From assembly GCF_963583255.1 (NCBI RefSeq), contig NC_084806.1:19944317-20008316 (forward strand): a stretch of DNA of 64,000 nucleotides, given 5' to 3'. Below, piece by piece: positions 1 to 11,587 of this stretch. Made by a program: the position numbers and the translations under genes. Below the pieces are notes generated by a model that saw only the letters and a list, made by a program, of their open reading frames with translations, did not search any database and was not told the origin of the DNA. This stretch comes from Pyrus communis (taxonomy: Eukaryota; Streptophyta; Magnoliopsida; Rosales; Rosaceae). Each line of letters starts with the position of its first letter. The first letter of the stretch is position 1.

Positions 1-57
1 AAAGCAGCACAAGTTCATTTGAAGCTTTGCTTAACCTCCATTTCTTTTTTGTCCTAG

Positions 58-243
58 GTAATGATGAAGGACCAATATGCAAATTATGTGGTGCAGAAGA
101 CTCTCGAAATCTGTACTGATAGTCAACGGGTGTTATTAATTAATCGTATAAGGGGCCATACAAACACATTGAAGAAGTACACTTACGGGAAGCACATCGT
201 AGCTCGGTTTGAGCAGCTATTTGGTGAAGGTGTGTATTCTTAA
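58..243 (+). CDS. Pumilio/PUF RNA-binding protein, last exon (3' partial)
   Basis: The segment follows a pyrimidine-rich intron end and an AG at 56-57, and reads in phase as [14 protein letters not shown] and on to a TAA at 241-243. This is the end of the Pumilio homology domain: the last PUF repeat ([10 protein letters not shown] core, whose side chains contact an RNA base) and the C-terminal helix with [12 protein letters not shown], both characteristic of plant APUM1-6-type proteins. Such proteins bind UGUA-containing 3' UTRs in the cytoplasm and repress or destabilise mRNAs. Only 61 codons are visible; all upstream exons lie outside the window. The first ATG at 61 is internal, not a start. 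The family call is firm; the paralogue cannot be named from this exon. Confidence 0.92.
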   Translation, partial: VMMKDQYANYVVQKTLEICTDSQRVLLINRIRGHTNTLKKYTYGKHIVARFEQLFGEGVYS

Positions 244-1300
244 ACTCTATATCACTGTTGGTGTACTGTATAATGATTACTGCTGCATGGATTTGAATAT
301 GGAATACGCATGTTGAGCACTCTACTAACTTGGAGAGGTGGAAATGACCAAAATGTGGTTGAAGTAGCTTCAACTACATTTGAAATCTCTTTTCTGTTAT
401 TTAATTTTTTTTTCTTCTGAAAATTAGAGAAAACATCCAAACAATTATCAGTTTTATAAAAAGAAAAACACTTCAAAAAATCAATCAGAGAAAAAACCCT
501 TCGACCATCCACTTGTCACGTTCTAATTGAATCTAAAATGGAAAATTTGGTGCCTTCTTCCATTGCAAAGTGAGAAGGTGGTTTTTCCAAAGTATTGGCT
601 TTTTGAAGTGTTCTTCGGTAAAGTGTAATATTATTAGGGGCTTGTATGTCCTCTTTAGTTGATCATATGGCAAGAAATGGATGGTTGAAAGAGGAAATGA
701 CAGGGAAACATATTTGGCGTGCCTCATTTTGCAAACACAATCTCACAAGTATTTTCGGTTATTTGAACCATACGCTTGTTTTTCTTTGGCCTGCAGAAAA
801 TCTATCATGATCGTGATGGCAACAAAGGGAAAATGTCCAAGTACCTTCAATGAATCGGTGGTTTGTCAATGCATACAGGGAATGTGCACCCAGTTGAAAC
901 TGAGGAGAATAGCATGAGATTGGTTTACTGTGGCACCCTGTTCGTTGGAGCTGTAGCTTGGCTGTGTAGCCTCAGTAAGAACCAAAGTTGTCATGTGGCT
1001 TCATGTGCAATTCGACCATCAATAAGAGAGGGTTGATGTTTTGTAGGTAGGGGTCCGTCGGGTTGGTAGTTGCAAGTAAATATATGTTTTATGGTGAAGC
1101 AGTATATACTTAAGTACTCTTAGGATGATTTGATTGCGATACAATTCAGTGGGAATAGTAATTGGTAGGAAAACTTGATGGTGTAAATCTATTTAGCACG
1201 TTAGTTGTTGCAATGGTGTGGTTATTCATGAAAAATTAGAGGCGTTTTGATTCAAAGTACCATGTTTTGTGACCACCCCTGCAAGCATAAGGTTCATTCT
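244..1300. other. Downstream flank of the PUF gene, no gene seen
   Basis: This stretch probably begins with the PUF 3' untranslated region. Short open frames on both strands show no recognisable domain and no coding-like composition. No repeat boundary was identified before the inverted-repeat element that starts near 1310. Confidence 0.5.
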
Positions 1301-1719
1301 GACTCCTTTAACAAACTCATACCTCATCTTTTAAATATTACAATGTCTTGCATCAACTTACGGTTCATTGCAATATCAGACTGTTGTTAAGTTTTCTTTC
1401 AATTTGACTGTTAAATGATGACATGATTGGCACAAGGTCCACTCCCTAGTCCAATTTTTTTTTTTAAAGGACAAATTACATTTTACTACCTGAACTATGG
1501 GTATAACAAACCCATACCTTATCTTTTGAACATTGCAATGTCATACATCAACTTACGAATTTGTTGCAATGTTAGACCTTGTTTCCTTGTCCGTCTATTT
1601 GTCTATTAACTACCCTCACCCACAGAAACTCCATATTGCTGACTTGTACATGGGGAAGTGTAGCTAATCCCATTCGCTAAATGTATCCTATTTGCTGAAC
1701 CAACGAGTACGGATACTGA

Positions 1720-2090
1720 CGTGATTGTTGAACTGAGTAGTGCAGCTTCGTTTGGTCTTTACTCAAATTCAGATTCACGTTCACGTTCATATCTGTTCTC
1801 TCTTTCTTCACTGCAGACTGCTCATCACTTGAGAATCATTTCGTCCCCGACTTTTCTTCTGTTTCGGCTTTCTCTTCGCTTCCTACTTTTTCAACGCCTA
1901 CATCTCCCACTTCATCTGTGAATTCAGAAGTGCGCTCTTCGGCTTTGATGACTCGATTGGCGACGGAGACGGCTCGTTCGGTTAGGATGACACCCTTTGG
2001 TGCTCGTACTCTCTCAGATCTACGTTGAATCCGTTAGCCAACTTCGATTTCTCTAAGTTTCAAAAAATGTCGTCGATTAACAGCCCCAAA
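1720..2090 (+). other. Exon-like segment inside the Mutator-like element, unrecognised
   Basis: Between the arms, one forward frame stays open through a Ser/Thr/Pro-rich then basic stretch ending in MTPFGARTLSDLR near 2028, followed by a stop. The composition is more coding-like than its surroundings, so it may be a gene fragment carried by the element. I do not recognise the source protein. Confidence 0.25.
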
Positions 2091-2438
2091 TTTGGCTTAA
2101 CCTCTTCTTACATTTAACTTTGAAAATCTTTAGGGTTTTTTGGGTTCAGATTTTCCGAGGGGGAGAAAAAGGGGAAAGGGAAACAGTTGGAGACTAGGGG
2201 TGGGCACAGTGCGGTTCGATGTGGTTTCGAGTGAAACCGCAACCAAAATCGAAACTTTTTGCGGTGCAGTTCGGTGCAGTTTTGAAGCCAAAACTGAAAT
2301 GAAAGCAAACCGTTTGGTTCGATTCGGTGCGTTTTCAAATGGTTTCAGTTCAGTTTTTGAGAAAAAAAATGTACAATTTAAAATATACACCTATTTGCAG
2401 GTTTTTAATGCACTACCAGCACCCTGCAACTGCAATAT

Positions 2439-2603
<165 letters not shown>

Positions 2604-2889
2604 CCTTAAATATTGATCCATGACATCCCCAATTTTCTTTTCATTGCTTTCACTACACCCTTTGCCCTCAATTTCACCATCATGATTATCAATATATATA
2701 TCCTCCTGAGCAGTCAATCTTCTTCAACTTCTTTGTTTTCTTCATTTGCTAAATAGTTCTATATAGTTGATGCAACATGTAGGGAAAATATAGTGTTTTG
2801 CATATATATAATTACCTTATTGAAATAGTTACTGTGATGTTGGCCCGGTTTCACTCAGAGAAGAAGATTGTTTACTGTTGCATCTGCAT

Positions 2890-3125
2890 GTACGTAGGAA
2901 AGTACATTGTGGTTGGTCTCCTGAATCTGATTGAGCCACACCAATATCGTTATGAATGAGGACAGGAACTTTCTAATGCACTGGGTTGACTTTGAGAAGC
3001 AAAGGGCTCGTTTTTTTGGGAGAAGATGTTCTTCTTCCAAATAGAGGTAATGAACTCCCTTCTCTGCCAAAGCAATTTTCACTCTCATGACATAATGACT
3101 TGTCCAGAATCCCACGAGTGCAGCA
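2890..3125 (-). pseudogene. Tau-class glutathione S-transferase fragment captured in a transposon
   Basis: The reverse strand encodes GFWTSHYVMRVKIALAEKGV and then, after a frame change, PLLLKVNPVH, a stop, and KVPVLIHND. These match the thioredoxin-fold N-terminal domain of plant tau GSTs: beta1, the alpha1 region after the active-site area, the EED and SPLLL segment, and the NPVHKKVPVLIHN loop carrying the cis-proline that contacts glutathione. The catalytic Ser is not intact here (FWTSHYVMR where functional paralogues have FWxSxFxxR). The fragment covers about the first third of a normal protein of roughly 220 residues and has at least one frameshift and one stop, so it is non-functional. 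It lies wholly inside the hAT-type element, which suggests transposon-mediated capture. Confidence 0.8.
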
Positions 3126-3853
3126 AAAACAGCAACAACAATGTAGCAAAAACATTCAATATATGGTGCAGTTTTGGTTTTGGTTTCGGTGTGGTTTTGA
3201 AAACCCAAAACCGAAACCAAACCGTTTTATTTGCCACGGTTCGATTTCAAAACCGCAACCGTTTCAAAACCGCAAAACCAAACTGTTCGGTGTGGTCTGA
3301 TTAGATTCGTGTTTCGGTTTCGGTTTTCGGTTCCAAGTGCCCACCCTTATTGGAGACGGAAGCAAGGGAGAGAGCCATGTGGCGGAAAACGAGAAAAAGA
3401 CAAGGATAGTGGGTGGACACGGAGGATATTTTGGATATATTTAGCAAATAGGATTGGCCACACTCCACCGTTGACATGCTAATAGCATAGAGTTCCTATG
3501 AGCGAGGGAGTGGGCCTCACGTTTACCACGTCAATAGCTAACATACAAATTAACAGACAAGGAAAAGAGGTATGACATTGCAACAAATTCATAAGTTAAT
3601 GTATGATATTGTAATGTTCAAAATATGAGGTATGATCTTGTTTTGTGACTCAAAGTTGAGGTGGTAAAATGTAATTTTTCCTTTTTTATTTTTTAAAGTT
3701 TGGGCGAGGGAGTGGGCCCCTACACCTGCTACATCATCATTTAACGGTCAAATTGATAGAAAATTTAATAAAGTCTAACATTGCAAAGAATTGTAAGTTG
3801 ATGTATGACATGACATTGTTTAAAAGCTGAGGTGTGAGTTTGTTATTTGCCCT

Positions 3854-4280
3854 ATTCTCATCATGTGCATCTTTTGGAGAAACTTAGTCCTTTAAGAGAG
3901 GGGAGTTGATTTTTCTTTCTATACAATAATTGTGATTTAAGCTAAACTGCACAATGGACTAGCAATAATAATTTAGTATTGAACCTAAAATCTCAATGAC
4001 AAGTAAAACTTGAACTGCGTGACTCTCACTCAATCAACCAACTGTGGAACTTGAACCGAACTCTGAAAACCTGATGACCGAGACCCTAATGCCTAAAGCT
4101 CAATTTCAGGGTTGTGGCCCCTAGAGACTGATTTGGGTGACATCGCCACTCAATACCAAGGTCTGAAACTCTAGTGTCTAAGACTTGAAACCTTGGACCT
4201 CAACCAATGATCCAGGTGGTAGGGATACAAATTTGGGACCTGTATCCCCAACACCAAACAAAACTCTTCCTCGCATTTTG
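3854..4280. other. Intergenic stretch between the Mutator-like element and RID2
   Basis: Nothing recognisable apart from low-complexity text; it leads into the RID2 promoter. Confidence 0.5.
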
Positions 4281-4284
4281 GGGC

Positions 4285-4381
4285 TGGGCCACAAACTAGA
4301 CTACTCCTATTAGAGACGTAAACGGAAGCCCATGGAGCCCAAAACTTCTAAAACTCACGAAGGAAGACGCTGCTAGGGTTT
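4285..4381 (+). promoter_or_regulatory. RID2 promoter: site II motifs and telo-box
   Basis: Site II motifs (TGGGCY) occur as TGGGCC at 4285-4290 and in reverse as AGCCCA at 4327-4332 and 4336-4341. A reverse telo-box, CTAGGGTTT, spans about 4373-4381, just upstream of the pyrimidine-rich leader. The site II plus telo-box pair is well known in plant promoters of ribosomal-protein and ribosome-biogenesis genes, where TCP-class factors bind site II. The spacing here, within 200 bp of the start codon, fits that role. Function is inferred from motif and position. Confidence 0.7.
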
Positions 4382-4384
4382 AAG

Positions 4385-4460
4385 TTCTCTCTGTCTCTCT
4401 CCCTCCCTGCCTCCCTCCCTCCCTCCCTCCCCCACCTCCCCTATCTCTCCCTCCCCTTTC
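4385..4460 (+). promoter_or_regulatory. Pyrimidine-rich 5' leader of RID2
   Basis: A run of CTCTCT and CCCTCCCT units occupies the presumed 5' UTR, ending about 25 bp before the ATG. Pyrimidine tracts are common in leaders of plant growth-related genes. The transcription start itself cannot be fixed from sequence alone. Confidence 0.5.
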
Positions 4461-4484
4461 AAGGAACAAAAGAGAAAAGCGAAC

Positions 4485-7400
4485 ATGTCTCGGCCGGAGC
4501 TGCAAGCTCCACCCGAGATTTTCTACAATGAAGAGGAAGCTCGAAAGTACACTCGCAATTCCCGAATCATGGAAATTCAGTCGGAGCTCTCCCACCGAGC
4601 CCTCGAGCTTCTCGCTCTCCCCGACGACGGCGTCCCCAGGTTGCTCCTCGATATTGGTAGTCCTTCAAAACCCAACTCCCGCAATCTTTCAATTCTGTTT
4701 TCGTAAAAAAGTCCCAAAGGGGTTTGGTTTTATTCACTGAATGGTGAAAAATCGGAGTGAGTGATTGAGCTTTTTACTGCAGGTTGTGGGTCGGGGCTCA
4801 GCGGAGATACATTGTCAGAGAGTGGGCATCAGTGGATTGGTTTAGATATTTCCCAGTCGATGCTTGGTATGTGGTTTTTTCGGGTTTCGTTTATTCGTTT
4901 TCGATGTTTTGTTTTGGTTTTGAGCTGCTTTGATGGATTCCATGGTTTGTTTCTAAATGGGAATTACATTTCTTTGATGATTGGAGATGTGGCATTGGAG
5001 AATGAAGTTGAGGGTGACCTTTTGCTCGGGGACATGGGTCAGGTATCACACTTAATGCCTCGTGCTTCAGTTTTTCGTGGACGGAAAAAGGAAGAAAAAA
5101 TGCATACAAATATGATATGGTTCAACCTGAAATTGTTTTTCTATTAGCATATCGTAATTGTTCGATTTTGTTTCAGGGCTTAGGACTTCGTTCAGGAATT
5201 ATTGATGGAGCGATAAGCATCTCAGCTGTTCAGGTTTACTTTGTGTTTTCAGTCACTAATACTTGCAACAATGGATAATGGATATATCCCCACCACATCG
5301 AATTTCAACAATCCGAACTGTCTATTTTTTAAGTTGCAGCTCTTAGATCATCCTTGCAAAATATTAGCCAAATCGGAAATATTTGAGACATCTAATTGAG
5401 TTCAAAGAAATTGACAAACACTTTGTTTTATAAGAAACACTAAAATTTCATTGTGATAATTAAATAGGCAAATGGTTTTGGATTGAATTGAAGGGTTACA
5501 AAATAAACGGTTCGGATCGTTGAAGTTCGATGTAGAGGGTTCCCAATCCCTTCACTTAAAGGCTCTGTTTATTTGGATTTTTTTCCTATCTTAGCTTGTG
5601 TCCCTTGTTTTGTCAGTTTTTTATTTTATATTTATATACCCAATAGTAAAGATCTCAAAATTCAATTATTTCCTTTCTGTTTTGAATATTTTTGCTGAAG
5701 TTTTTGCAATGTTTGTACCTGTTTTTTTTGTTTCTTCAATTTTCGAAACTACTGAGATTACTTCAGGTATGCATTTTTTATGTTTTGATACGGTTTACTG
5801 TATGAATGTTACGCCAATTTCTCTTTATCATTTTGTTCAATGCAGTGGTTGTGCAATGCTGATAAGTCATCACATAATCCACGATTACGATTGAAGTATG
5901 TTGTGTTTCTTGTTGGTTTTTATATCCTCGTCATAAATTCTATATCATTATATGCTTGAAATGCAATGAAAAGTGTGCCATGATCTTCTTATTCTTGGAC
6001 TTTTTGCGACATTAAGCATCGATTGAGACTACAATCCCTTTTTCAATTTCAGTATGAATGTTGCTGTCTTAATTCCTTTGCAGGGCTTTCTTTGGATCAT
6101 TATACAGATGCTTAGCAAGGGGAGCAAGGGCAGCATTTCAAGTTTATCCTGAAAATCTGGACCAGCGCGAGTTGATTTTGAGTTCTGCAATGCGTGCTGG
6201 ATTTGCGGGGGGCGTCGTTGTTGATTTTCCCAACAGGTATGCTAGAAACCAATTATGCGATCTTGTGTCATAGGCTGTTAGCTCGTCTGAAACAATGTGG
6301 TTACTAGATTACTTTCTAAGCTGCTCATGCATGATCCCACATATCCACTAAACAAATGACTTCTGGTATATGAACCTTTGTAGGGCTTCTGCATCAGCTT
6401 TTGCAAAATGCATCTGATCGGCCTTTATAATACATAAAGGGTCTGAACATTGCTAACAAAAATGCACATGCATGGAGTTTGAATATTTATGCTTCAAGGA
6501 AACTATTGAGACAGGGTCAGGGAACTAGTACGAAATATAGGGCAAAATGTCGGATTCTGACTTCACATGGAATTTTTAATATCTAAATTCTTTCAGTAGT
6601 ATTTTCCTCTAACTTAAGGAATATCTTGTTACAGTTCCAAGAAACGAAAGGAGTACCTTGTCCTCACTTGCGGTTCACCATCTATTACTACTTCTACTCC
6701 CAAGGGAAAAGGCGAAGATGGCGAGGGTTCCTCTGATGATGAGAGTAGTGAAGATGAAGAAAATCAGACAGTAAGTTTTTACGGATCCATTTACTATTAC
6801 TATATTTCTTGTTTTTCTCGAAGTCTAATGTAAATTCAAAGCTCTTTGATGTGGTAGAAACTAACACACAAATTAAACCCTCTTTTAGATAATTGTAGTA
6901 TGCGTAAGTAGGATCGTTCTAGGCCGGGGATTAGGAGGGATGCTAATCTACACTAATTAGACTAAAAAACATAAAACTAAGCTAAACTGACTCAAATAAC
7001 TCAAAACAAGCACTAATGGGTGATTTGGACGAAAATCTAACTAAATGGACTCAAAACATGAAAGGGGGGTTTGTTTGGACGAAATTTAAAACTAAAACTA
7101 AGTAATTTGCAGGAAACAAACTAATTGATACTAAATTGAGGTGAATGAAGGGGGTGAAAGGCCAGCTAGAGGGTCCTTCTTCACACATGATACATATGCA
7201 TACAAATCGATTTCCAGTTATTATTCCTATAAACCACGAATGACAATGCCTCAAATTAACCGTGAACTGCACAAATTAACCATAAGATTTTCCTAAATTC
7301 ATTGAATTGGACTTAGTGACGCAATCAAATTATTCTCATCAAGTTCCTTATATGAACTGCATGATAGAGATACATATCAAAGATCATTAAGTTCTATGAA

Positions 7401-8750
7401 AATCATAAGCATTGACATGACATTCGTAACTATGAACTGCATTATACTCCTGCCAGGAATTTACTTAACGCGATTGTGACTAGCAACCTCCACTACTTGT
7501 AAATATAATTTCATAACTATTAGGTGAAATTCCTTTATATTTTAGCATCAAATTCATGCATGCAAACTAAGTAGACCTGCTTAATCAACATACAAAAATA
7601 AGTTATCTATAAAACAAATAAGTAAATCACATTCCTGTTTTACGAAACAATAACTGGATGTAATCAATTCATATCACATATATGTTCATGGCTTTGAATT
7701 CACCTCTAACTAAAATGAAATTAGTTCCACATGTTCATCATAATTGAAAACCTAATTAAAACAACCATTGGACTAAAACTAAGCATAGAATACATTTAGA
7801 AACGCTCTAGTAATCCAAAGGCTTTGGATGGCAGGCATGGCTCCAAGCTCTCCTTCCTTACAAAGCTGCGTCACAAAGTGTTTAATTTCTCTAAATTTCT
7901 CTCTCTATGGCTCTCTCTCCCTCCCCCAAAATTGCGGCACAAAGTGTGTATATATAGGGTAGGGTTTACGGCACCAATCCTTGGAGGACAAGGATAAGGT
8001 TATTTGCATGATTTCAGGACTTTTAGAATTAGATATGCATTGTAAAACATGGTAAGTACTCCTAAATTCAAATGGGAAGGATTTAGGATAGGATAAGGAC
8101 TCCTTTTGTAGCTGGAGATAAGTTTAGATAATGTTGGATTAAATAAGATAATGTTTGGATAATATAGGATAAGATAAGATAAGACTGGATAAGATAGGAT
8201 AAGGTTGGATAAGATCTCCTTGTTTTCAGTTGATTCCTTGTCTTCCAAGTCTTAATTTAATTTTTTTCAGATTTGTAGCACATTTTTAGCATCATTTGTC
8301 ACTGAAAACGTCCATCCATTATGCTCCTTACACATGCTATCCAATCCAAGTCCAAAACTATTCCAAATTGCTCCATTTGGCCATTTACTGTCATCTTTGC
8401 TAATTGGACCTACAAACACACGAAAATAGATTAAATCACTATAATAAATAGAAACTAACTCACTAAATGCAAAGAAACAAGCTAACAAAGTCATATAAAT
8501 ATGCTCCTATCACTCCTAAACTTAAATCTATCTGTGTGCTCTTACATGAATTTCTAATTCGTTATGTTTTGTTCGTGGGGAGCAGGTTTCAAACTCAGAC
8601 AGGCACAGGCCGAGGAAAAAGCAGAAGACAAATAAGAAGGGCAAGGGAAGAGAATGGATACTAAAGAAGAAGGAACAGATGAGAAAAAAAGGAAATGTTG
8701 TTCCGCCAGACACAAAATACACAGCTCGGAAAAGAAAAGCTCGATTTTGA
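4485..8750 (+). CDS. RID2: 18S rRNA (guanine-N7)-methyltransferase, Bud23/WBSCR22 family
   Basis: Eight exons join in phase: 4485-4656, 4783-4866, 4987-5042, 5177-5233, 5846-5895, 6084-6236, 6635-6770 and 8586-8750 (TGA), giving 290 codons, close to the usual family length of about 280-290. All introns are GT-AG. The product methylates a guanine of 18S rRNA with S-adenosylmethionine during small-subunit maturation, probably in the nucleolus or nucleus with a Trm112-like partner. Visible signatures: N-terminal [18 protein letters not shown] motif I LLLDIGCGSG (residues 53-62); acidic motif II in GLDIS (Asp79); [10 protein letters not shown] (95-104); [13 protein letters not shown] (118-130); [25 protein letters not shown]; an acidic linker around 210-236; and a Lys/Arg-rich tail ending KRKARF, a likely nuclear or nucleolar signal. 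Intron 7 holds an LTR-like insertion (6847-8512). Confidence 0.96.
5308..5495 (+). repeat. Dispersed repeat in RID2 intron 4 (copy at 34.8 kb)
   Basis: A stretch containing GTCTATTTTTTAAGTTGCA, AAAATATTAGCCAAATCG and TTTGAGTTCAAAGAAATT-like blocks recurs at 34780-34960 with moderate divergence, so this is a mobile or dispersed repeat rather than unique intron sequence. Its class is unknown. Confidence 0.65.
6847..8512. mobile_element. LTR-like insertion (TGATGTGG family), copy 1, in RID2 intron 7
   Basis: Starts TGATGTGGTAGAAAC and ends ATGCTCCTATCA, so it has TG...CA termini with a short TGAT/ATCA inverted repeat. Flanks CTCTT (6842-6846) and CTCCT (8513-8517) are a 5-bp target duplication with one mismatch. 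Length is 1666 bp, with no coding capacity. It carries a GATAAG-rich subrepeat at about 8090-8215. Two sibling copies with perfect 5-bp duplications lie at 17291-19463 and 20988-22429. This looks like a solo LTR or a large non-autonomous LTR element; the superfamily is not certain. Confidence 0.8.
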
Positions 8751-9895
8751 TCTTGCACCCAGCCTATATCGTGCCGTTTTGGAGCGATGGCTTTAGTGTT
8801 TGCTTTACACAGTTTATACAAGCGTCTACGAAGGCATTACCATTTTCTCTTCAGTGTTGGAAGGTGCCGTGTAAAGCAGATTATAAACAGATCTCTCCGG
8901 GCAACGGATCTGGTTGTAACATGATTCAGTCCTGTAACCTTAACTAGTTCAAGAAAAGAGAGACTTTATTCTGTTTTACGACATTCTCCAACATAAAATT
9001 ACTAAATGCTAAATGTTGTTTACGTAAAGTTAGACTTATGTTTTTGGCTTTCCTTGTCAATAATGTAAATATGTACCATACATGCTCGAATTAGTTTTAG
9101 GACAACCGCACAAAGGGCTGCTATTGTTGGAATTTACAAGGGTTTGGGCCACTTCAAAGGTTGCTTTCCAGCTAGTTGGCCACGAAAATTAAAGCTCCGC
9201 ACATGGGCTGATTGATATTTTTTTGCGAGAGGGATTGCTTTTAGCACTTGATCTACTCAGATCGTTTTTTGAGTTGACAAGTGCTTCTTGTACTTGCTAG
9301 CTGAGAACAAGCAATCTTTTTGCTTAAAGCCCTAGCTTGGCTTCATTTTTCATTTGGTTGTCCGTATTAAATTTCAAAGAGAAAGAGTGCCTTCAAAAGC
9401 TTTTGAGCTTGCCTCTTCTCAGTTATGGAACCCTAGCTGCCAAACTATTTTTCATGCACAAAAATTCCCCATTGAGAAATAGGTTTGCATTGTTTACATG
9501 GTCTAGCTTTTAAGTTTCAAATCTTCATTTAGACCTAGTTTTAGGGTTCAATTTGGTTTCTTCCTTCAACTATTTGATTGGAGAAACTGCTTGATATGTG
9601 TTCAAATTGTTCTAGGAACGAGTTAAGAGAGATATTAACCACCACATGTTGATTTAGTGAAACTTGACATGGATGAGGCAGTTTCAACTATTTATAATGC
9701 ACTTTGAATCGGGAGCTTTAATGAATGAAAAGGATTTGGGTTAAGTTTAATTTAACCAAAAATCACCCTATGCTATTGTTTAACCAAAAGAGTTTCATAT
9801 TTAATTATAACGACAAAACTAATCTATATCACGTCTACACAGATTTAACACACATGGGCTGAATTAAAGCCCAAAATGAAACAATTTTTTTTCCA
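8751..9895. other. RID2 3' flank and unassigned intergenic DNA
   Basis: The first few hundred bases are probably RID2 3' UTR. Positions about 9610-9700 resemble blocks at 27500-27615 and 33350-33460 (shared CCACATGCTGATTTAGTGAA-like text, then GGATGAGGCAGTTTCAACTA), so a dispersed repeat of unknown class is present. Confidence 0.5.
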
Positions 9896-10594
9896 CCCTT
9901 GCCCCAAACAGCAATCCCATTATGTCAGCCAATTCTGTTAGAAATAAACTTCTCTTTATTTACAAGTATGCCATTCTATCAGCAAGTTCCTTCTCCCTTT
10001 CTTTTTTTTTTTTTTTTTTTTTTTAGCCGTTTGTTCTCTCATGGTTTTGCCTTTTTTTTTTTCCTTCTTGTTTTCTTCTTGTCGTCCTCTTTCCACTTGA
10101 AAGGGAATTAAAACATAACGTGTGCGAAGGAAAGTGGCCACCTCCTCTTTTATTATATATATATATATTATTATTTATTTGTAATTAGGTGGTTCAGATT
10201 CTTTTGTTGATCAATCTCCACCCTTAATTTTGCTTGTCACTTAGAACCCACTTTCCTAGAATGCAGGAGTCACTTCCATTGGAAATTATCCCAGTTTCAT
10301 TTTCACTTGGTGAGTTTTTGTAGATTTGCCCGTGGGGTCTCAACTCTTGACGGATAAAACAGTGGTCTTATAGATTTGCCCATAGAGCTTCGGTGTTTTC
10401 ACCGGCTCGAATGTTTCCAACACCACCACCTTTTCCTCGTTATTTGTCTTTCTCGACGGTGTTGTTCGTGGCTTTCTTCTGTCCTAGCAACAACCTGAAA
10501 ACAAATTAACAAAAAATGCATCGATATCGTACTAACAATTTGATACTTCATGTCTTCGAGTAAAAACAGGAAAGTAAACAAAATTATCAATTAT
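9896..10594. other. AT-rich intergenic stretch
   Basis: Contains poly(T) at 10000-10024 and an (AT)n run at 10152-10170. Short open frames here look like low-complexity artefacts. No feature recognised. Confidence 0.5.
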
Positions 10595-11587
10595 AAACAC
10601 TAAAGACTAACTATTTCTCAAATTGGATATGAGTACTGTCACTAATCTTAAATTGAAAACTGGTACCATCATTATTTCTAGATTGAACATTGACTATTCT
10701 AGTTCTAGAACTGAACATGAATATTATCACTATTTCTTAATCTGAACACTGATACTATCACTATTTCTTAAACTGAGCACTCACTATTTCGTAAACTGAA
10801 CACAAGTATTATCACTATTTCTTCTTAACAGTGATATTATCACTATTTCTTAAACTAAACACAGACTATTTTTAGAACTGAATACAGGTATTGTCACTAT
10901 TTCTTAAACTAACACTGACTATTTCTAGAGCTAAAATCTGGCTATTTATTAAATTGAACACTTGTATTATCATTATTTCTTAAAATGAACACTAATCATT
11001 TCTTGAATTAAACAAGGGTACTATCATTATTTTTTAAACTGAGCGCTGATACTTTCACTATTTGTTAAATTGAACCTTCACTGTTTTGTAAACTGAGCAT
11101 TTACTATTTCGAAAACTGAACACGAATATTATTACTATTTCTTAAACTGAATACTCACTACTTCGTAAGTTGAATATTTGTATTATCACTATTATTTAAA
11201 CTTAACACTAATATTATCTCTATTTCTTAAATTGAATACTGACTAGTTCTTAAACTGAACACAAATTATTTTAGGACTGAACACAAGTACTGTCATTGTT
11301 TCTTAAATTAAACACTGATTATTTCTAAAACTGAAAGCTGACTATTTATTAAACTGCACACTAACTATTTCTCAAATTGAATAACGGTACTATCAATATT
11401 TCTTAAACTGAGCACTGATACTATCATTAATTTTTAAACCGAACAATGACTATTTCTATTATCATTATTTCTTAAACTGAACACTGCTACTATCATTATT
11501 TTTTTAAACTTAACACTTAATATTTCTTAAACTAAAAACGGGTATTGTCACTAGTTTTGAAACTGAATACTAGTAATATCACTATTT
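10595..11587 (+). repeat. Short-unit tandem array, left part (23- and 31-bp units)
   Basis: Dozens of diverged units read AAACTGAACACTGACTATTT (then CTT or CGT, 23 bp) or AAACTGAACACAAGTATTAT (then CACTATTTCTT, 31 bp), in irregular alternation. The 31-bp form is the 23-bp form with an extra TATCA-type insertion. No coding potential. The array stops where a CACTA terminus begins at 11588 and resumes at about 22600, so it was split by later insertions. Confidence 0.9.

Noticed and set aside
681..917. A 78-codon open frame downstream of the PUF gene
   Set aside because: No domain, no coding-like composition and probably within or just past the 3' UTR.
4761..5147. A continuous 128-codon exon in RID2
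   Set aside because: Family alignment requires splicing at 4866 and 4987; the intervening text is an intron that happens to lack stops.
8000..8248. A Leu-Ser-Tyr-Pro-repeat protein on the reverse strand
   Set aside because: It comes from GATAAG-type subrepeats within an LTR-like element.
10595..11587. A CRISPR-like array
   Set aside because: The units are contiguous, diverged and without regular unique spacers, and this is a plant nuclear sequence.
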